Source of the DNA: Vulcanimicrobiota bacterium
GTDB lineage: Bacteria; Vulcanimicrobiota; Vulcanimicrobiia; Vulcanimicrobiales; Vulcanimicrobiaceae
Direction: 5' to 3'
DNA: 9,531 nucleotides
Assembly: GCA_014304965.1 (NCBI GenBank)
Contig: JACRTZ010000069.1
Span: forward strand, 1-9,531
Translations under genes and position numbers: made by a program
Part shown: one piece after another, positions 1 through 7,546 of the stretch
Layout of the letters: each line of letters opens with the position of its first letter
Position numbering within the stretch: position 1 is the stretch's first letter
Notes under the pieces: generated by a model
Told to the model about the DNA's origin: nothing
Databases searched by the model: none
What the model saw: the letters and a program-made list of their open reading frames with translations, nothing else

Positions 1-1
1 A

Positions 2-145
2 CGGCTGGAGGACGAGCTCGCAGGCGCGCGTCGAAGCGACGGCACGCTCGACGTCGGCAAGCTGACCGCCACCGAGTACCTCGACGCGGTCATCAAGGAG
101 GCGATGCGCCTGCGGCCGATCATCCCCGACGTCGTGCGCAGAGTG
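2..145 (+). other. Cytochrome P450 K-helix-like fragment in frame with metH
   Basis: Read in the metH frame, these 48 codons resemble the stretch of a cytochrome P450 just before and through helix K. There is an acidic LEDELAG segment, a linker, then EYLDAVIKEAMRLRP, which holds the ExxR motif (Glu at 98-100, Arg at 107-109) followed by IIPDVVRRV. MetH proteins normally have a DGAMGT strand and a GCNE..NLTRPDVV stretch here. The two families converge on PDVVRRV (125-145), after which the sequence is plainly MetH (HEHYLDAGADVLETDSF). Neither the P450 heme-binding Cys loop nor the rest of a P450 is present to the right; what lies left of the window cannot be seen. It may be a join made at a short shared sequence during assembly, a real recombination, or a chance resemblance. 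Assignment rests on motif recognition only. Confidence 0.66.
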
Positions 146-3100
146 CACGAGCACTATCTCGACGCCGGCGCCGACGTGCTGGAAACCGACTCGTTTACGG
201 CCTCGCGTCTCAAGCTCGACGAGTACGGGCTCGGGCATCGCGTCGCCGAAGTCAACCGCGGCGCGGCCGAGATCGCGCGCGAAGCGGCCGACCGTTACAG
301 CACGCCGGACAAGCCGCGCTTCGTCGCGGGCTCGCTCGGGCCGACCGGGATGCTGATCTCGTCGTCGGATCCGATGCTTTCGAAGATCACCTTCGACGAA
401 CTCGCGGATCTGTACGGCGAGCAGGCGCGTCATCTCGTTGAGGGGGGCGTGGATCTGCTCTTGATCGAGACGAGCCAAGATCTGCTCGAGATGAAGGCCT
501 CGATCGCGGGCATCACGCGCGAGTTCGCCCGCGGTCTGCGGCGCGTTCCGATCCAGGCCCAGGCGACGCTCGACGTTACAGGCCGCATGCTGCTCGGTAC
601 CGACATTCGCGCGGTCTGCGCGACGCTCGACGCATTGCCCATAGACGTGATCGGCCTCAACTGCTCGACCGGCCCGACCCACATGCGTGACGCAGTTCGC
701 TACCTCGTGGACAATTCGCGCTGCTACGTCGCGGTCATTCCGAACGCCGGGCTCCCGCTGATGGGGCCCAAAGGCGAGACCATCTATCCCGAAACGCCCG
801 ACGAGATGGCGCGCGAACTCTCGGCCTTCGTGCACGACTTCGGCGTCAACGCGATCGGCGGCTGCTGCGGCACGACGCCCGCGCACATACGCGCGTTCGT
901 GGCGGCGGTCGCGGGCCGCGCCGGTCGCGCTCCCGAACCCAAGCCGTTGCAGTTCGCAGCATCGGCGATGACGGCGACCGCGCTCAAGCAAGACGGCAGC
1001 CCGCTCCTGATCGGCGAGCGCATCAATTCGCAAGGCTCGCGTAAGATCAAGCGCCTCTTGCTCGAAGAGAATTACGACGACATCATGCTGGTCGGGCGCG
1101 AGCAGGCCGAAGGCGGCGCGCACGTGCTCGACATCTGTACCGCTTTGACCGAGCGCACCGACGAAGACGTTCAGATGGCGACGATCGTGAAGCGCCTTGC
1201 ACAGTCGGTCGAGACGCCGCTGATGATCGACTCGACCGAGGCGAAGGTCATTGAAGGCGCGCTGAAGATCTACGCCGGCCGCGCGATCGTCAATTCGATC
1301 AATTTAGAGAACGGCCGCCTCAAGATCGATTCGGTCATGCCGCTCGTCAAGGAGAGCGGCGCCGCCGTGGTCGCGCTGACGATTGACGAAGCCGGGATGG
1401 CCAAGACCGCCGAACGCAAGCTCGAGGTCGCGCAGCGCATCTACGACATCGTGACCGGCGAATACGGGCTGCCGCCGGGAGCGCTGATCTTCGACGCGCT
1501 GACCTTTACGCTCGCGACCGGCGACCCCGAGTTCATTGATTCCGCGACTGCGACGATCGACGGTATCCGGCTAATCAAAGAGGCCCTCCCGGGCGTGCTA
1601 ACTTCGCTCGGCGTGTCGAACGTCTCGTTCGGACTCAAACCCCACGCACGCGCGGCGCTTAATTCGGTCATGCTGCACCACTGCGTTGCGGCTGGCCTCG
1701 ACATGGCGATCGTCAACGCGAAAGAGATCACGCCGTACAGCGAACTCGATGCGACCGAGCGTGAATTGTGCGACGACCTCGTGCTGAACCGCCGTCCGGA
1801 TGCGCTGCAGCGCGTCATCGAGCATTGGGAAAACATGGCGACGCCGGCCGGCGCCGCAGGCGCGCTGATGGACGACGACGCTGATGCGCCGGTTGAAGTG
1901 CGCATTCACAACGCAATTTTGCGCCGCCGCAAGGACGGCATCGAGACGAAGATCGATGAGGCCCTGCTCGCGCGCGGTCCGGTGGACGTTCTCAACAACG
2001 TGCTGCTGCCCGCCATGAAAGAAGTCGGCGACAAGTTCGGCGCCGGCGAACTCATCTTGCCGTTCGTTCTGCAGTCGGCCGAGGTGATGAAGAAGGCCGT
2101 GGCCCATCTCGAGCAGTTTCTTGAGAAGACGGAAGGCGTGACGAAAGGAAAGGTCGTGCTGGCGACGGTCTTCGGCGACGTTCACGATATCGGCAAGAAT
2201 CTCGTTAACACGATCTTGACCAACAACGGCTACACCGTGTTCGACTTGGGCAAGCAGTGTCCGATGACGCGCATCCTCGAGAAAGCCGTGGAGGTCGAGG
2301 CCGACGCGATCGGCCTCTCCGCGCTGCTCGTTTCGACGTCGAAACAGATGCCGATCTGCGTGGCCGAGCAAGACTCGCGCAAGATCGAGTTTCCCATTAT
2401 GATCGGCGGGGCCGCGATCAACCGTGACTTCGGCCGCCGCATCGCCTTCCTCGACGACGGCGAACGATTCTTCGACCCGGGCGTCTACTACGCGAAGGAC
2501 GCTTTCGAAGGGCTCGAGATCATGGACCGGCTGACGAGCGCTCCCGAGCGCCGCGACGCTTTCGTGACGAGCAAGCGCGACGAAGCGTTCGCGGCGCGCG
2601 ACAAAGCGCGAGCGGCGCACGCGCCCGCGTTGCCGAGCGGAAAAACCGCGCGCGATCAGCTCGCGATACCCGACGTCCCGAAGGCGCCGTTTTTCGGCGC
2701 GCGCACGGTGTCGGATCTCGACGTCGCCGAACTGTGGCCGAACTTCGACCTCAAGAGCCTCTACCGGCTCTCGTGGGGCGGCGCGAACGTGAAGGGCGCC
2801 GAGTGGGACGCGATCGTGCGCGACGAATTCGAACCGCGCCTCGCGCGCTACCGGCGCGAAGCGGAGGCGACGCACGTGCTCTCGCCGCGGGTCGTGTACG
2901 GATACTTCCCCGCCGCCGGCGAGGGCGACGACGTGATCGTCTACGCGCCCGACGATCCGACGCGCGAACTCGCACGCTTCCGGTTCGCCCGGCAAACCGG
3001 CGGCGAACATCTGTGTCTCGCCGACTACCTGCACGAACCGGCCGAGGGCCGCGCGAGCGACCTGATCGCGTTGCAAGTCGTGACCGTCGGCCGCGAAGCG

Positions 3101-3457
3101 TCCGAACGCATTGAGGCGCTGCACAAAGCCAACGATTACAGCGAAAGCTATTACGTGCACGGGTTCTCCGTCCAGTCGGCCGAGGCGCTCGCGGCGCATA
3201 CGCACAAGCGCATCCGCCAGGAACTCGGGCTGCCCGACGATCGCGGAAAGCGGTACTCGTGGGGTTACGGCGCCTGTCCCGACCTGGAACAGCACGAGAT
3301 CGTGTGGCGGCTGCTCGACGCCGAAAAGGCGATCGGAGCGTCGCTGACCGAAGCCTTCCAGATCGTTCCCGAGCAGTCCACGGCGGCGATCGTCATCCAC
3401 CACCCGCAGGCGTCGTACTTCAACGCCGCCGCCGTTCGCGAATTGTCGGCGGCTTAG
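2..3457 (+). CDS. metH: Cobalamin-dependent methionine synthase MetH, 5'-incomplete
   Basis: Transfers a methyl group from 5-methyltetrahydrofolate through cobalamin to homocysteine, giving methionine; cytosolic. The frame is open to the left edge; the first internal ATG is at 104 (1117 residues from there). Counting from that ATG, the homocysteine-binding domain (to about 270) has the zinc cysteines in GLNCS (Cys187) and GGCCGTT (Cys254, Cys255). The pterin-binding domain starts near 300 (LIGERINSQGS). The cobalamin cap and Rossmann domain span about 590-830, with GDVHDIGKN supplying the cobalt-ligating His694. After an Ala-rich linker (about 835-870) comes the AdoMet reactivation domain, with RYSWGYGACPD and a VPEQSTAAIVIHHP tail. 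All four modules are present and intact. What is missing is the extreme N-terminus: no DGAMGT-type first strand of the homocysteine barrel. In its place lies P450-like sequence up to about 124-145 (separate entry). ATG 104 falls inside that P450-like segment, so it is probably not the native start. The stop overlaps the convergent vanZ-like stop. Confidence 0.96.
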   Translation, partial: RLEDELAGARRSDGTLDVGKLTATEYLDAVIKEAMRLRPIIPDVVRRVHEHYLDAGADVLETDSFTASRLKLDEYGLGHRVAEVNRGAAEIAREAADRYSTPDKPRFVAGSLGPTGMLISSSDPMLSKITFDELADLYGEQARHLVEGGVDLLLIETSQDLLEMKASIAGITREFARGLRRVPIQAQATLDVTGRMLLGTDIRAVCATLDALPIDVIGLNCSTGPTHMRDAVRYLVDNSRCYVAVIPNAGLPLMGPKGETIYPETPDEMARELSAFVHDFGVNAIGGCCGTTPAHIRAFVAAVAGRAGRAPEPKPLQFAASAMTATALKQDGSPLLIGERINSQGSRKIKRLLLEENYDDIMLVGREQAEGGAHVLDICTALTERTDEDVQMATIVKRLAQSVETPLMIDSTEAKVIEGALKIYAGRAIVNSINLENGRLKIDSVMPLVKESGAAVVALTIDEAGMAKTAERKLEVAQRIYDIVTGEYGLPPGALIFDALTFTLATGDPEFIDSATATIDGIRLIKEALPGVLTSLGVSNVSFGLKPHARAALNSVMLHHCVAAGLDMAIVNAKEITPYSELDATERELCDDLVLNRRPDALQRVIEHWENMATPAGAAGALMDDDADAPVEVRIHNAILRRRKDGIETKIDEALLARGPVDVLNNVLLPAMKEVGDKFGAGELILPFVLQSAEVMKKAVAHLEQFLEKTEGVTKGKVVLATVFGDVHDIGKNLVNTILTNNGYTVFDLGKQCPMTRILEKAVEVEADAIGLSALLVSTSKQMPICVAEQDSRKIEFPIMIGGAAINRDFGRRIAFLDDGERFFDPGVYYAKDAFEGLEIMDRLTSAPERRDAFVTSKRDEAFAARDKARAAHAPALPSGKTARDQLAIPDVPKAPFFGARTVSDLDVAELWPNFDLKSLYRLSWGGANVKGAEWDAIVRDEFEPRLARYRREAEATHVLSPRVVYGYFPAAGEGDDVIVYAPDDPTRELARFRFARQTGGEHLCLADYLHEPAEGRASDLIALQVVTVGREASERIEALHKANDYSESYYVHGFSVQSAEALAAHTHKRIRQELGLPDDRGKRYSWGYGACPDLEQHEIVWRLLDAEKAIGASLTEAFQIVPEQSTAAIVIHHPQASYFNAAAVRELSAA

Positions 3458-3867
3458 GCCCGCTTGGCCGAAATCACGAAGCCGAGCGCACCGCCGAGCG
3501 CGCCGCAAGTCACGTCCACCGCATTCCAGACGAGACCCTCGCGAACGCCGATGGCGAATTGCGCGATTTCGATCAGCGCGCTGTACAGGGCGACCGCGAG
3601 CATGCCGGTACCGAGGGAACGGCTCTTCCCGTATTCCCCTCGCGCGCGCAAAAAGAGGAACCCGACGATCGTGAAGGCGGCCACGCTGTAGATCTTCCGC
3701 AGCAGCACGTGCCACGTGATGGCCGGCGGCGAGGTCGAGTTGTAGACGTCTTGGTTGATCGCGAGAACGAAGAAGACGGTCGCTGCCGAGACCACGGCCA
3801 CCGACCACCATTTGATTTGCGGGCGCCGTGCCGGAAGGTTAGAGTTCGAAACCGGCCTTGCTCGCAT
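3454..3867 (-). CDS. Small VanZ-like integral membrane protein
   Basis: A 137-residue membrane protein with about four hydrophobic segments. Numbered from the chosen ATG at 3867, they lie at roughly 20-37, 59-73, 87-106 and 117-133. The third and fourth carry the pattern SALIEIAQFAIGVREG...NAVDVTCGALGGALG, which matches the VanZ-family signature (E..Q....R....D...N..G). VanZ was named for low-level teicoplanin resistance, but most family members have no known function, so no resistance role is claimed. A TTG at 3876 could also start the frame; ATG 3867 is preferred on codon grounds, though neither has a strong ribosome binding site. The start lies inside the 3' end of the transaldolase gene, so it is probably translated from the same message as the heptose genes. 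Its TAA stop overlaps the convergent metH TAG. Confidence 0.8.
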   Translation of the reverse strand: MRARPVSNSNLPARRPQIKWWSVAVVSAATVFFVLAINQDVYNSTSPPAITWHVLLRKIYSVAAFTIVGFLFLRARGEYGKSRSLGTGMLAVALYSALIEIAQFAIGVREGLVWNAVDVTCGALGGALGFVISAKRA

Positions 3868-4585
3868 CGTCGGCAAACATCTTTACCGTATCGAGCGAGT
3901 AGTCGTCCAAATCCTTGCCGACGAGCCCGAGTTTTCCCAGAACGTCGTGCGTGACGGTGATGATGTGCGTGCCGATCTCGTCGGCTTGAAAGATGTTGAG
4001 CAATTCGCGGGGGCTTGCCCAGATGAGTTCGACGCCCGGGTGGCAGGCGATCACGTCGAGGGATTCACGCATGATCGGCAGCGGATCGCGGCCCGTATCG
4101 GCCACGCGGCCGGCAAACACCGAAACGCAAGCCGCCGCCCCGCCGCTCAGTGCGGCGCAGACTTCGCGCACTTGGTCGGCGGTCATCAGCGCGGTGACGT
4201 TGAGTTTGACGCCTTCGCGGGTGAGCTCGCGCACGACGGGCGAGGTCGTTTCGCGTTTCGTATTCGTCACCGGAATTTTGACGTACACGTTCCCGCCCCA
4301 GGTTGCGATCTTGCGCGCCTGGCTCAGCATCTCGGGCGCTTCGTCGGCGAAAACTTCAAACGAAATCGGATAGTCGGGAATCGCGGCGACGAGGTCGCGC
4401 GCGAAGCCTTCGTAATCGGTGATCCCGGCTTTGCGCATCAAGGTCGGATTGGTCGTGAAGCCCTTGACGAGCGGGTTGCGCGCGAGGGCGACGATGGCGT
4501 CTTTGTCCGCCCCGTCGGCGAAGATCTTGACCTTGAGCTTTGCGAGCGAAGGGGTCGGGATGCTAAGGAAGTTCTCTAACAGCAC
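3839..4585 (-). CDS. tal: Transaldolase, short TAL/FSA-like class
   Basis: A class I aldolase expected to interconvert sedoheptulose 7-phosphate plus glyceraldehyde 3-phosphate with fructose 6-phosphate plus erythrose 4-phosphate. Visible family marks are IFADGAD at the first strand, KGFTTNPTL, FEVFADE, the Schiff-base lysine in NVYVKIPVTN (Lys103 from this start), GVKLNVTALM, and SVFAGRVADTGRDP. About 248 residues, between fructose-6-phosphate aldolases (about 220) and classical transaldolases (over 300). Two GTG starts are possible, 4600 and 4585. I chose 4585 because GGGGA lies 8 bases upstream of it, while 4600 has no clear ribosome binding site. Either start overlaps the end of the gmhB-like gene, so translation is probably coupled. 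Lying with isomerase and phosphatase genes of a heptose route, its likely job is to supply sedoheptulose 7-phosphate. This is inference; aldolase activity on another substrate is possible. Confidence 0.88.
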   Translation of the reverse strand: MLLENFLSIPTPSLAKLKVKIFADGADKDAIVALARNPLVKGFTTNPTLMRKAGITDYEGFARDLVAAIPDYPISFEVFADEAPEMLSQARKIATWGGNVYVKIPVTNTKRETTSPVVRELTREGVKLNVTALMTADQVREVCAALSGGAAACVSVFAGRVADTGRDPLPIMRESLDVIACHPGVELIWASPRELLNIFQADEIGTHIITVTHDVLGKLGLVGKDLDDYSLDTVKMFADDASKAGFEL

Positions 4586-5144
4586 GGCGTTGTTCCCCAC
4601 GAAGATCGGACTCGATCCAGTCGACGGCTTCCGTCAAGGTCTTGACCGTTGCGGTGGCCGCTGGTTGCGGAGACCGTTCGCGGTAGCCGTAGTCGAGAAA
4701 GACGGTCCGGACCCCGGCGTTGTGTCCCGCTTCGACATCGCGCCAGCGATCGCCGATCAGGTACGAACCCCCGAGGTCCACCGCGTGCCGCGCGGCCCCC
4801 TCGAGCACCAGGCCGGGTTTCGGTTTCCGACACTTACAGTTATCGGCATCGTCGTGCGGGCAAACGAGGATATCGTCGAGGGGAAGGCGCGCTTTGAGGG
4901 CCTCGTGGATGGCCTCGACCGTCGCCGGCGGGATGGTCCCGCGCGCCACGTCGGGCTGATTGGTCACGACGATCAGGCGAAAGCCCGCAGCCTTGAGGCG
5001 GTCCAGCGCCGGCCGCACGGGCTCGGGAATCTCGAGCTCTCCGAGCGACGCCGGGGGATAGGGGCGGCCGTCGCGGACGATTTGGCGGTTCACGACCCCG
5101 TCGCGATCCAAAAAGACCGCCCTTACTTTGCGACCGACTCCCAT
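4563..5144 (-). CDS. gmhB: D-glycero-D-manno-heptose bisphosphate 7-phosphatase (HAD-IIIA, GmhB)
   Basis: Removes the C7 phosphate of D-glycero-D-manno-heptose 1,7-bisphosphate, the step between the kinase and the nucleotidyltransferase. The 193-residue protein has the HAD motif I FLDRDGVVN (nucleophile Asp13, acid/base Asp15), motif II VVTNQ (Thr61), and the four zinc ligands typical of GmhB: CPH...CKC with Cys95, His97, Cys103 and Cys105, followed by RKPKPG and the motif IV stretch IGDRWRDVEAG. Length and motif order match GmhB, which runs about 180-190 residues. ATG 5144 overlaps the end of the isomerase gene by 22 bases; no later start precedes motif I. The last part of the gene overlaps the transaldolase start. 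The zinc loop separates it from imidazoleglycerol- and histidinol-phosphate relatives only in part, so the heptose substrate rests on the neighbours too. Confidence 0.93.
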   Translation of the reverse strand: MGVGRKVRAVFLDRDGVVNRQIVRDGRPYPPASLGELEIPEPVRPALDRLKAAGFRLIVVTNQPDVARGTIPPATVEAIHEALKARLPLDDILVCPHDDADNCKCRKPKPGLVLEGAARHAVDLGGSYLIGDRWRDVEAGHNAGVRTVFLDYGYRERSPQPAATATVKTLTEAVDWIESDLRGEQRRAVRELP

Positions 5145-5740
5145 TTGGTCTGCGCGTTCTTGAGAGCCGGATGGCTGACCATGAGGTGCCAGACCACGGC
5201 CTGAAAGGCTTCTGAGTGAGGCGTAATGTTGTCGGCGTTGACGACCGGGATGAGAATCGCGGCATCGGCCACGGTCGCCGTGAAGCCGCCGTCCCGGCCG
5301 ACGATGCCGATCACGCGCGATCCGACGCTCTTGGCGTATTGCAGCGCGGAGACGAGGTTGGGGCTGACGTTCTTTTCAACGCTGCCGCCGCCGACCGAAA
5401 ACACCAAAATCGTATCGCGGGCCTGCAAGCGGCTGACCTTGAGCCATTCGGAGAAGATGGATGCCCAGCCGTCGTCGTTGGCGCGCGCGGTCAGTTCGCT
5501 GACGTTGTCGGTCGGTGCGTAGGTTTCGAGTCCGGCGATCTTGCGAAAGTCGTTGGTCGCGTGCGACGCGTTGCCGGCGCTGCCGCCGATCCCGAGAATG
5601 AAGAGTCGGCCGCCGCCGGCGCGCGTGTCGGCGAGAATCTCGACGGCTTTTTCGATGGCCGCGGTGTCCAGGCGCGCGATGACCTCGCGGGCTTCGCTCA
5701 GAAACTGTTCGGCAAAGCCGGCGGTGCGTCGATCCGTCAT
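5123..5740 (-). CDS. gmhA: GmhA-like sugar isomerase (SIS domain), divergent active site
   Basis: Probable sedoheptulose 7-phosphate isomerase making D-glycero-D-manno-heptose 7-phosphate, the entry step of the heptose route. It is a single SIS domain of 205 residues from ATG 5740. The sugar-phosphate loop is GIGGSAGNASH (about 50-60), followed by NDFRKIAG; a second SIS phosphate segment is FSVGGGSVEKN (about 114-124), then IGIVGRDGG and a C-terminal helix TPHSEAFQAVVWHLM. Overall spacing matches GmhA, with GxGGS at about residue 50. Compared from memory with classical GmhA, the QH...AEL and RIQE.H....H elements are changed: Asp64 for the usual Glu, and Glu/Gln (177, 180) where Gln and the catalytic His normally sit. 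It may be a separate heptose-isomerase subfamily or act on another ketose phosphate. A GTG at 5770 with AAGG seven bases upstream is an alternative start giving ten more residues. First gene of the leftward group. Confidence 0.83.
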   Translation of the reverse strand: MTDRRTAGFAEQFLSEAREVIARLDTAAIEKAVEILADTRAGGGRLFILGIGGSAGNASHATNDFRKIAGLETYAPTDNVSELTARANDDGWASIFSEWLKVSRLQARDTILVFSVGGGSVEKNVSPNLVSALQYAKSVGSRVIGIVGRDGGFTATVADAAILIPVVNADNITPHSEAFQAVVWHLMVSHPALKNAQTKWESVAK

Positions 5741-5799
5741 ACGTCGAAACGAGATATTCCCGCCATGCACGAACGGACCTTGCCCATGCGAGTGTCAAC
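5741..5799. promoter_or_regulatory. Divergent intergenic region between gmhA-like and hddC-like genes
   Basis: These 59 bases separate two genes transcribed away from each other and are the only visible place for a promoter shared by the two heptose gene groups. On the minus strand a TTGACA (5798 to 5793) resembles a -35 box, but no convincing -10 follows at 16-18 bases. On the plus strand GATATT (about 5751-5756) is AT-rich enough to be a weak -10, without a clear -35. If the alternative GTG start of the isomerase (5770) is used, the gap shrinks to 29 bases. The position supports a regulatory role; the individual boxes are weak. Confidence 0.35.
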
Positions 5800-6534
5800 A
5801 TGATCGGCGTCATCCTCGCCGCGGGCGCCGGAACGCGCCTTCGGCCGCTGACCGACGACGTTCCCAAACCGATGATTCGGCTGCACGGCATGCCGATTCT
5901 CGAATACAACGTGCGGCTGCTCGTGCGTCACGGCATCGCCGACATCGTCATGAACACGTGGTACAAACCTGAAGCGATCCGCGCGTACTTCGGCGACGGC
6001 AGTGGATTTGGCGCACGCATAGCCTATTCCGACGAGCGGGAACTGCGCGGAACCGCCGGCGCGCTCGCGCCGATCCGGGCTCGTTTGACCGAACCGTTCC
6101 TGGTGGTGTACGGCGACAACCTCACCGACCTCGACGTTGCAGCTTTGTGTCGAACCCACCGCGAAAGCGGCGCCGAGATGACGATCGCCTTGTTTGAACG
6201 TGACGGCGTCCAAGCGTCCGGAGTGGCGGAACTCGCGGAAGACGATCGCATCGTCGGCTTCGTCGAGAAGCCGGAGGACGGCCGCCGCCGCGGCTGGGTC
6301 AACGCCGGCGTACTCTGCGCGCAACCGGACGTGCTTGCGTACGTCCCCGACGACGGTCCGAGTGATTTCGGCCGCGACGTCATCCCGGCGCTTTTGCGCG
6401 AGGGCCGCCGCATCCAAGGCTATCGCATGCGCGAGCATTTGTGGTGGATCGACACCAACGAAGATTACGAGCGGACGTCGGCTGATCCTGACCTGCTCGC
6501 TTTCGCGCGGGATGTGGCGGCACCGCGTGGCTAG
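5800..6534 (+). CDS. hddC: Sugar-1-phosphate nucleotidyltransferase, HddC-like
   Basis: Activates a sugar 1-phosphate with an NTP, releasing pyrophosphate. In this setting it is most likely D-glycero-alpha-D-manno-heptose 1-phosphate guanylyltransferase, giving GDP-heptose. The 244-residue protein is a single NTP-transferase domain: signature AAGAGTRLRPLTDDVPKP (residues 7-24, Lys23), metal-binding Asp106 in VYGDN, FVEKP (Glu156, Lys157), WVNAGVL (Asn168), and a second metal-type Asp218 in WWIDTNEDY. There is no C-terminal left-handed helix domain, unlike bifunctional GlmU-type or GDP-mannose enzymes. ATG 5800 directly precedes the first strand and the nucleotide loop, as is typical. GAG about seven bases upstream is a weak ribosome binding site. 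Overlaps the oxidoreductase gene downstream. Sequence motifs alone do not prove guanylyl over thymidylyl or cytidylyl use; the presence of HddA-like, GmhA-like and GmhB-like genes favours the heptose role. Confidence 0.85.
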   Translation: MIGVILAAGAGTRLRPLTDDVPKPMIRLHGMPILEYNVRLLVRHGIADIVMNTWYKPEAIRAYFGDGSGFGARIAYSDERELRGTAGALAPIRARLTEPFLVVYGDNLTDLDVAALCRTHRESGAEMTIALFERDGVQASGVAELAEDDRIVGFVEKPEDGRRRGWVNAGVLCAQPDVLAYVPDDGPSDFGRDVIPALLREGRRIQGYRMREHLWWIDTNEDYERTSADPDLLAFARDVAAPRG

Positions 6535-7537
6535 CGGCAACGCGCCGTTGCGCGTGGGCGTCGCGGGCTGCGGTTTGATCGGCAGGCGACGCGCGCGCGA
6601 AGTCGCGCGCTCGCCGCATTCGCAGCTCGTGGCGGTCGCCGACGCGCGGCTCGAAGCGGCACGCGAAACCGCCGCCGAGTTCGCAGCGCACGCCGTCGAG
6701 GATTGGCGCGAACTCGTCGCGGATCCCAATCTCGACGTCATCGTCGTTTCCACGCCGAACGGATACCTCGCCGAAATCGCAATCGCCGCGCTCGCGGCCG
6801 GCAAACACGTGCTGACGGAAAAACCGATGGGTCGGAACGTTGAGGAGGCGCGCGCGATGGCTGAGGCGGCCGAGCGCAGCGGTAAACGGCTGAAGGTGGG
6901 CTTCAATCATCGGTACCACCCGGCGCTGCGCCGCGCGCACGCGCTCTTTGCCGGCGACGCGATCGGCACGCTGATCAATCTGCGCGTGCGTTACGGTCAC
7001 GGCGGCCGCGCGGGCTACGAGCGCGAGTGGCGCGGCGATCCGGAACTTGCGGGCGGCGGCGAATTGACGGATCAAGGAGTGCACGCGCTCGATCTCATTC
7101 ACTGGTTCGCGGGCATGCCGTCCGACGCCGTCGCGTTCACGCAAACCGCGGTCTGGCCGATCGCGCCGCTCGAGGACAACGCGTTTGCGCTATTGCGCTT
7201 TCCCGGTGGAGCGATCGCGAGCGTCCACACCAGCTGGACGCAGTGGAAGAATCTCTTCTCGTTCGAAGTGTTCGGCAATCGAGGGGCGTTAATCGTCGAA
7301 GGCTTGGGCGGAAGTTACGGCGTGGAAACGTTGACGCTGTACGAGCGTGCGCCCGCAGGCGGCGCGCCCGCGACGACGGTCGAGCGCTTCGAGGGCGCGG
7401 ACGAGTCGTGGAGGGACGAGTGGTCGGCTTTCACTGCGGGGATTCTTCACGACACGCCGTACGACGGCGGCCCGGCCGACGGCTTGGCCGTGATGACGAT
7501 GTTGGCGGATCTATACCGTGCGGCGCTCGGCGGTTAG
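6512..7537 (+). CDS. Gfo/Idh/MocA-family NAD(P)-dependent oxidoreductase
   Basis: A 341-residue dehydrogenase of the glucose-fructose oxidoreductase / inositol dehydrogenase family; these oxidise or reduce a ring hydroxyl of sugars, inositols or nucleotide sugars with NAD(P). The N-terminal Rossmann domain has VGVAGCGLIG (glycine loop at 19-24) and VVSTPNGYLAEIA. The family's EKP motif is LTEKPMGRN, with Lys104. The C-terminal alpha/beta domain carries GGGELTDQGVHALDLIHWF, in which Asp187 and His191 match the usual catalytic D...H pair, so the enzyme looks active. ATG 6512 and GTG 6527 are both possible starts, overlapping the end of the hddC-like gene by 23 or 8 bases; GTG 6527 has GGCGG close upstream. 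The open frame extends far upstream inside hddC, but that part has no family similarity. Co-translation with hddC suggests it acts on the same sugar, perhaps at the nucleotide-sugar level; the substrate is unknown. Confidence 0.91.
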   Translation: MWRHRVASGNAPLRVGVAGCGLIGRRRAREVARSPHSQLVAVADARLEAARETAAEFAAHAVEDWRELVADPNLDVIVVSTPNGYLAEIAIAALAAGKHVLTEKPMGRNVEEARAMAEAAERSGKRLKVGFNHRYHPALRRAHALFAGDAIGTLINLRVRYGHGGRAGYEREWRGDPELAGGGELTDQGVHALDLIHWFAGMPSDAVAFTQTAVWPIAPLEDNAFALLRFPGGAIASVHTSWTQWKNLFSFEVFGNRGALIVEGLGGSYGVETLTLYERAPAGGAPATTVERFEGADESWRDEWSAFTAGILHDTPYDGGPADGLAVMTMLADLYRAALGG

Positions 7538-7546
7538 GATACGATC

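Noticed and set aside
95..106. AAGGAGG just before ATG 104, looking like a ribosome binding site for metH
   Set aside because: Only two bases separate it from the ATG, too close for normal initiation. The bases encode the KE of the P450-like KEAMR motif, so the match is explained by coding sequence.
1598..3811. A 737-codon open frame on the minus strand, antisense to metH
   Set aside because: It lies opposite the conserved MetH modules and continues into the vanZ-like gene in another frame. Its product is Arg/Val/Ala-rich with no recognisable motif. Long antisense frames are expected in GC-rich coding DNA.
5770..5798. TTGACA on the minus strand as a full promoter for the isomerase gene
   Set aside because: At 16-18 bases downstream the sequence is around CGTTCG, nothing like TATAAT. 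It is kept only as a weak note in the intergenic entry.
6194..6511. Upstream extension of the oxidoreductase frame inside hddC
   Set aside because: The extension is Ser/Arg/Ala-rich, without family similarity, and lies entirely within hddC in another frame. The family's first strand begins only after 6550.
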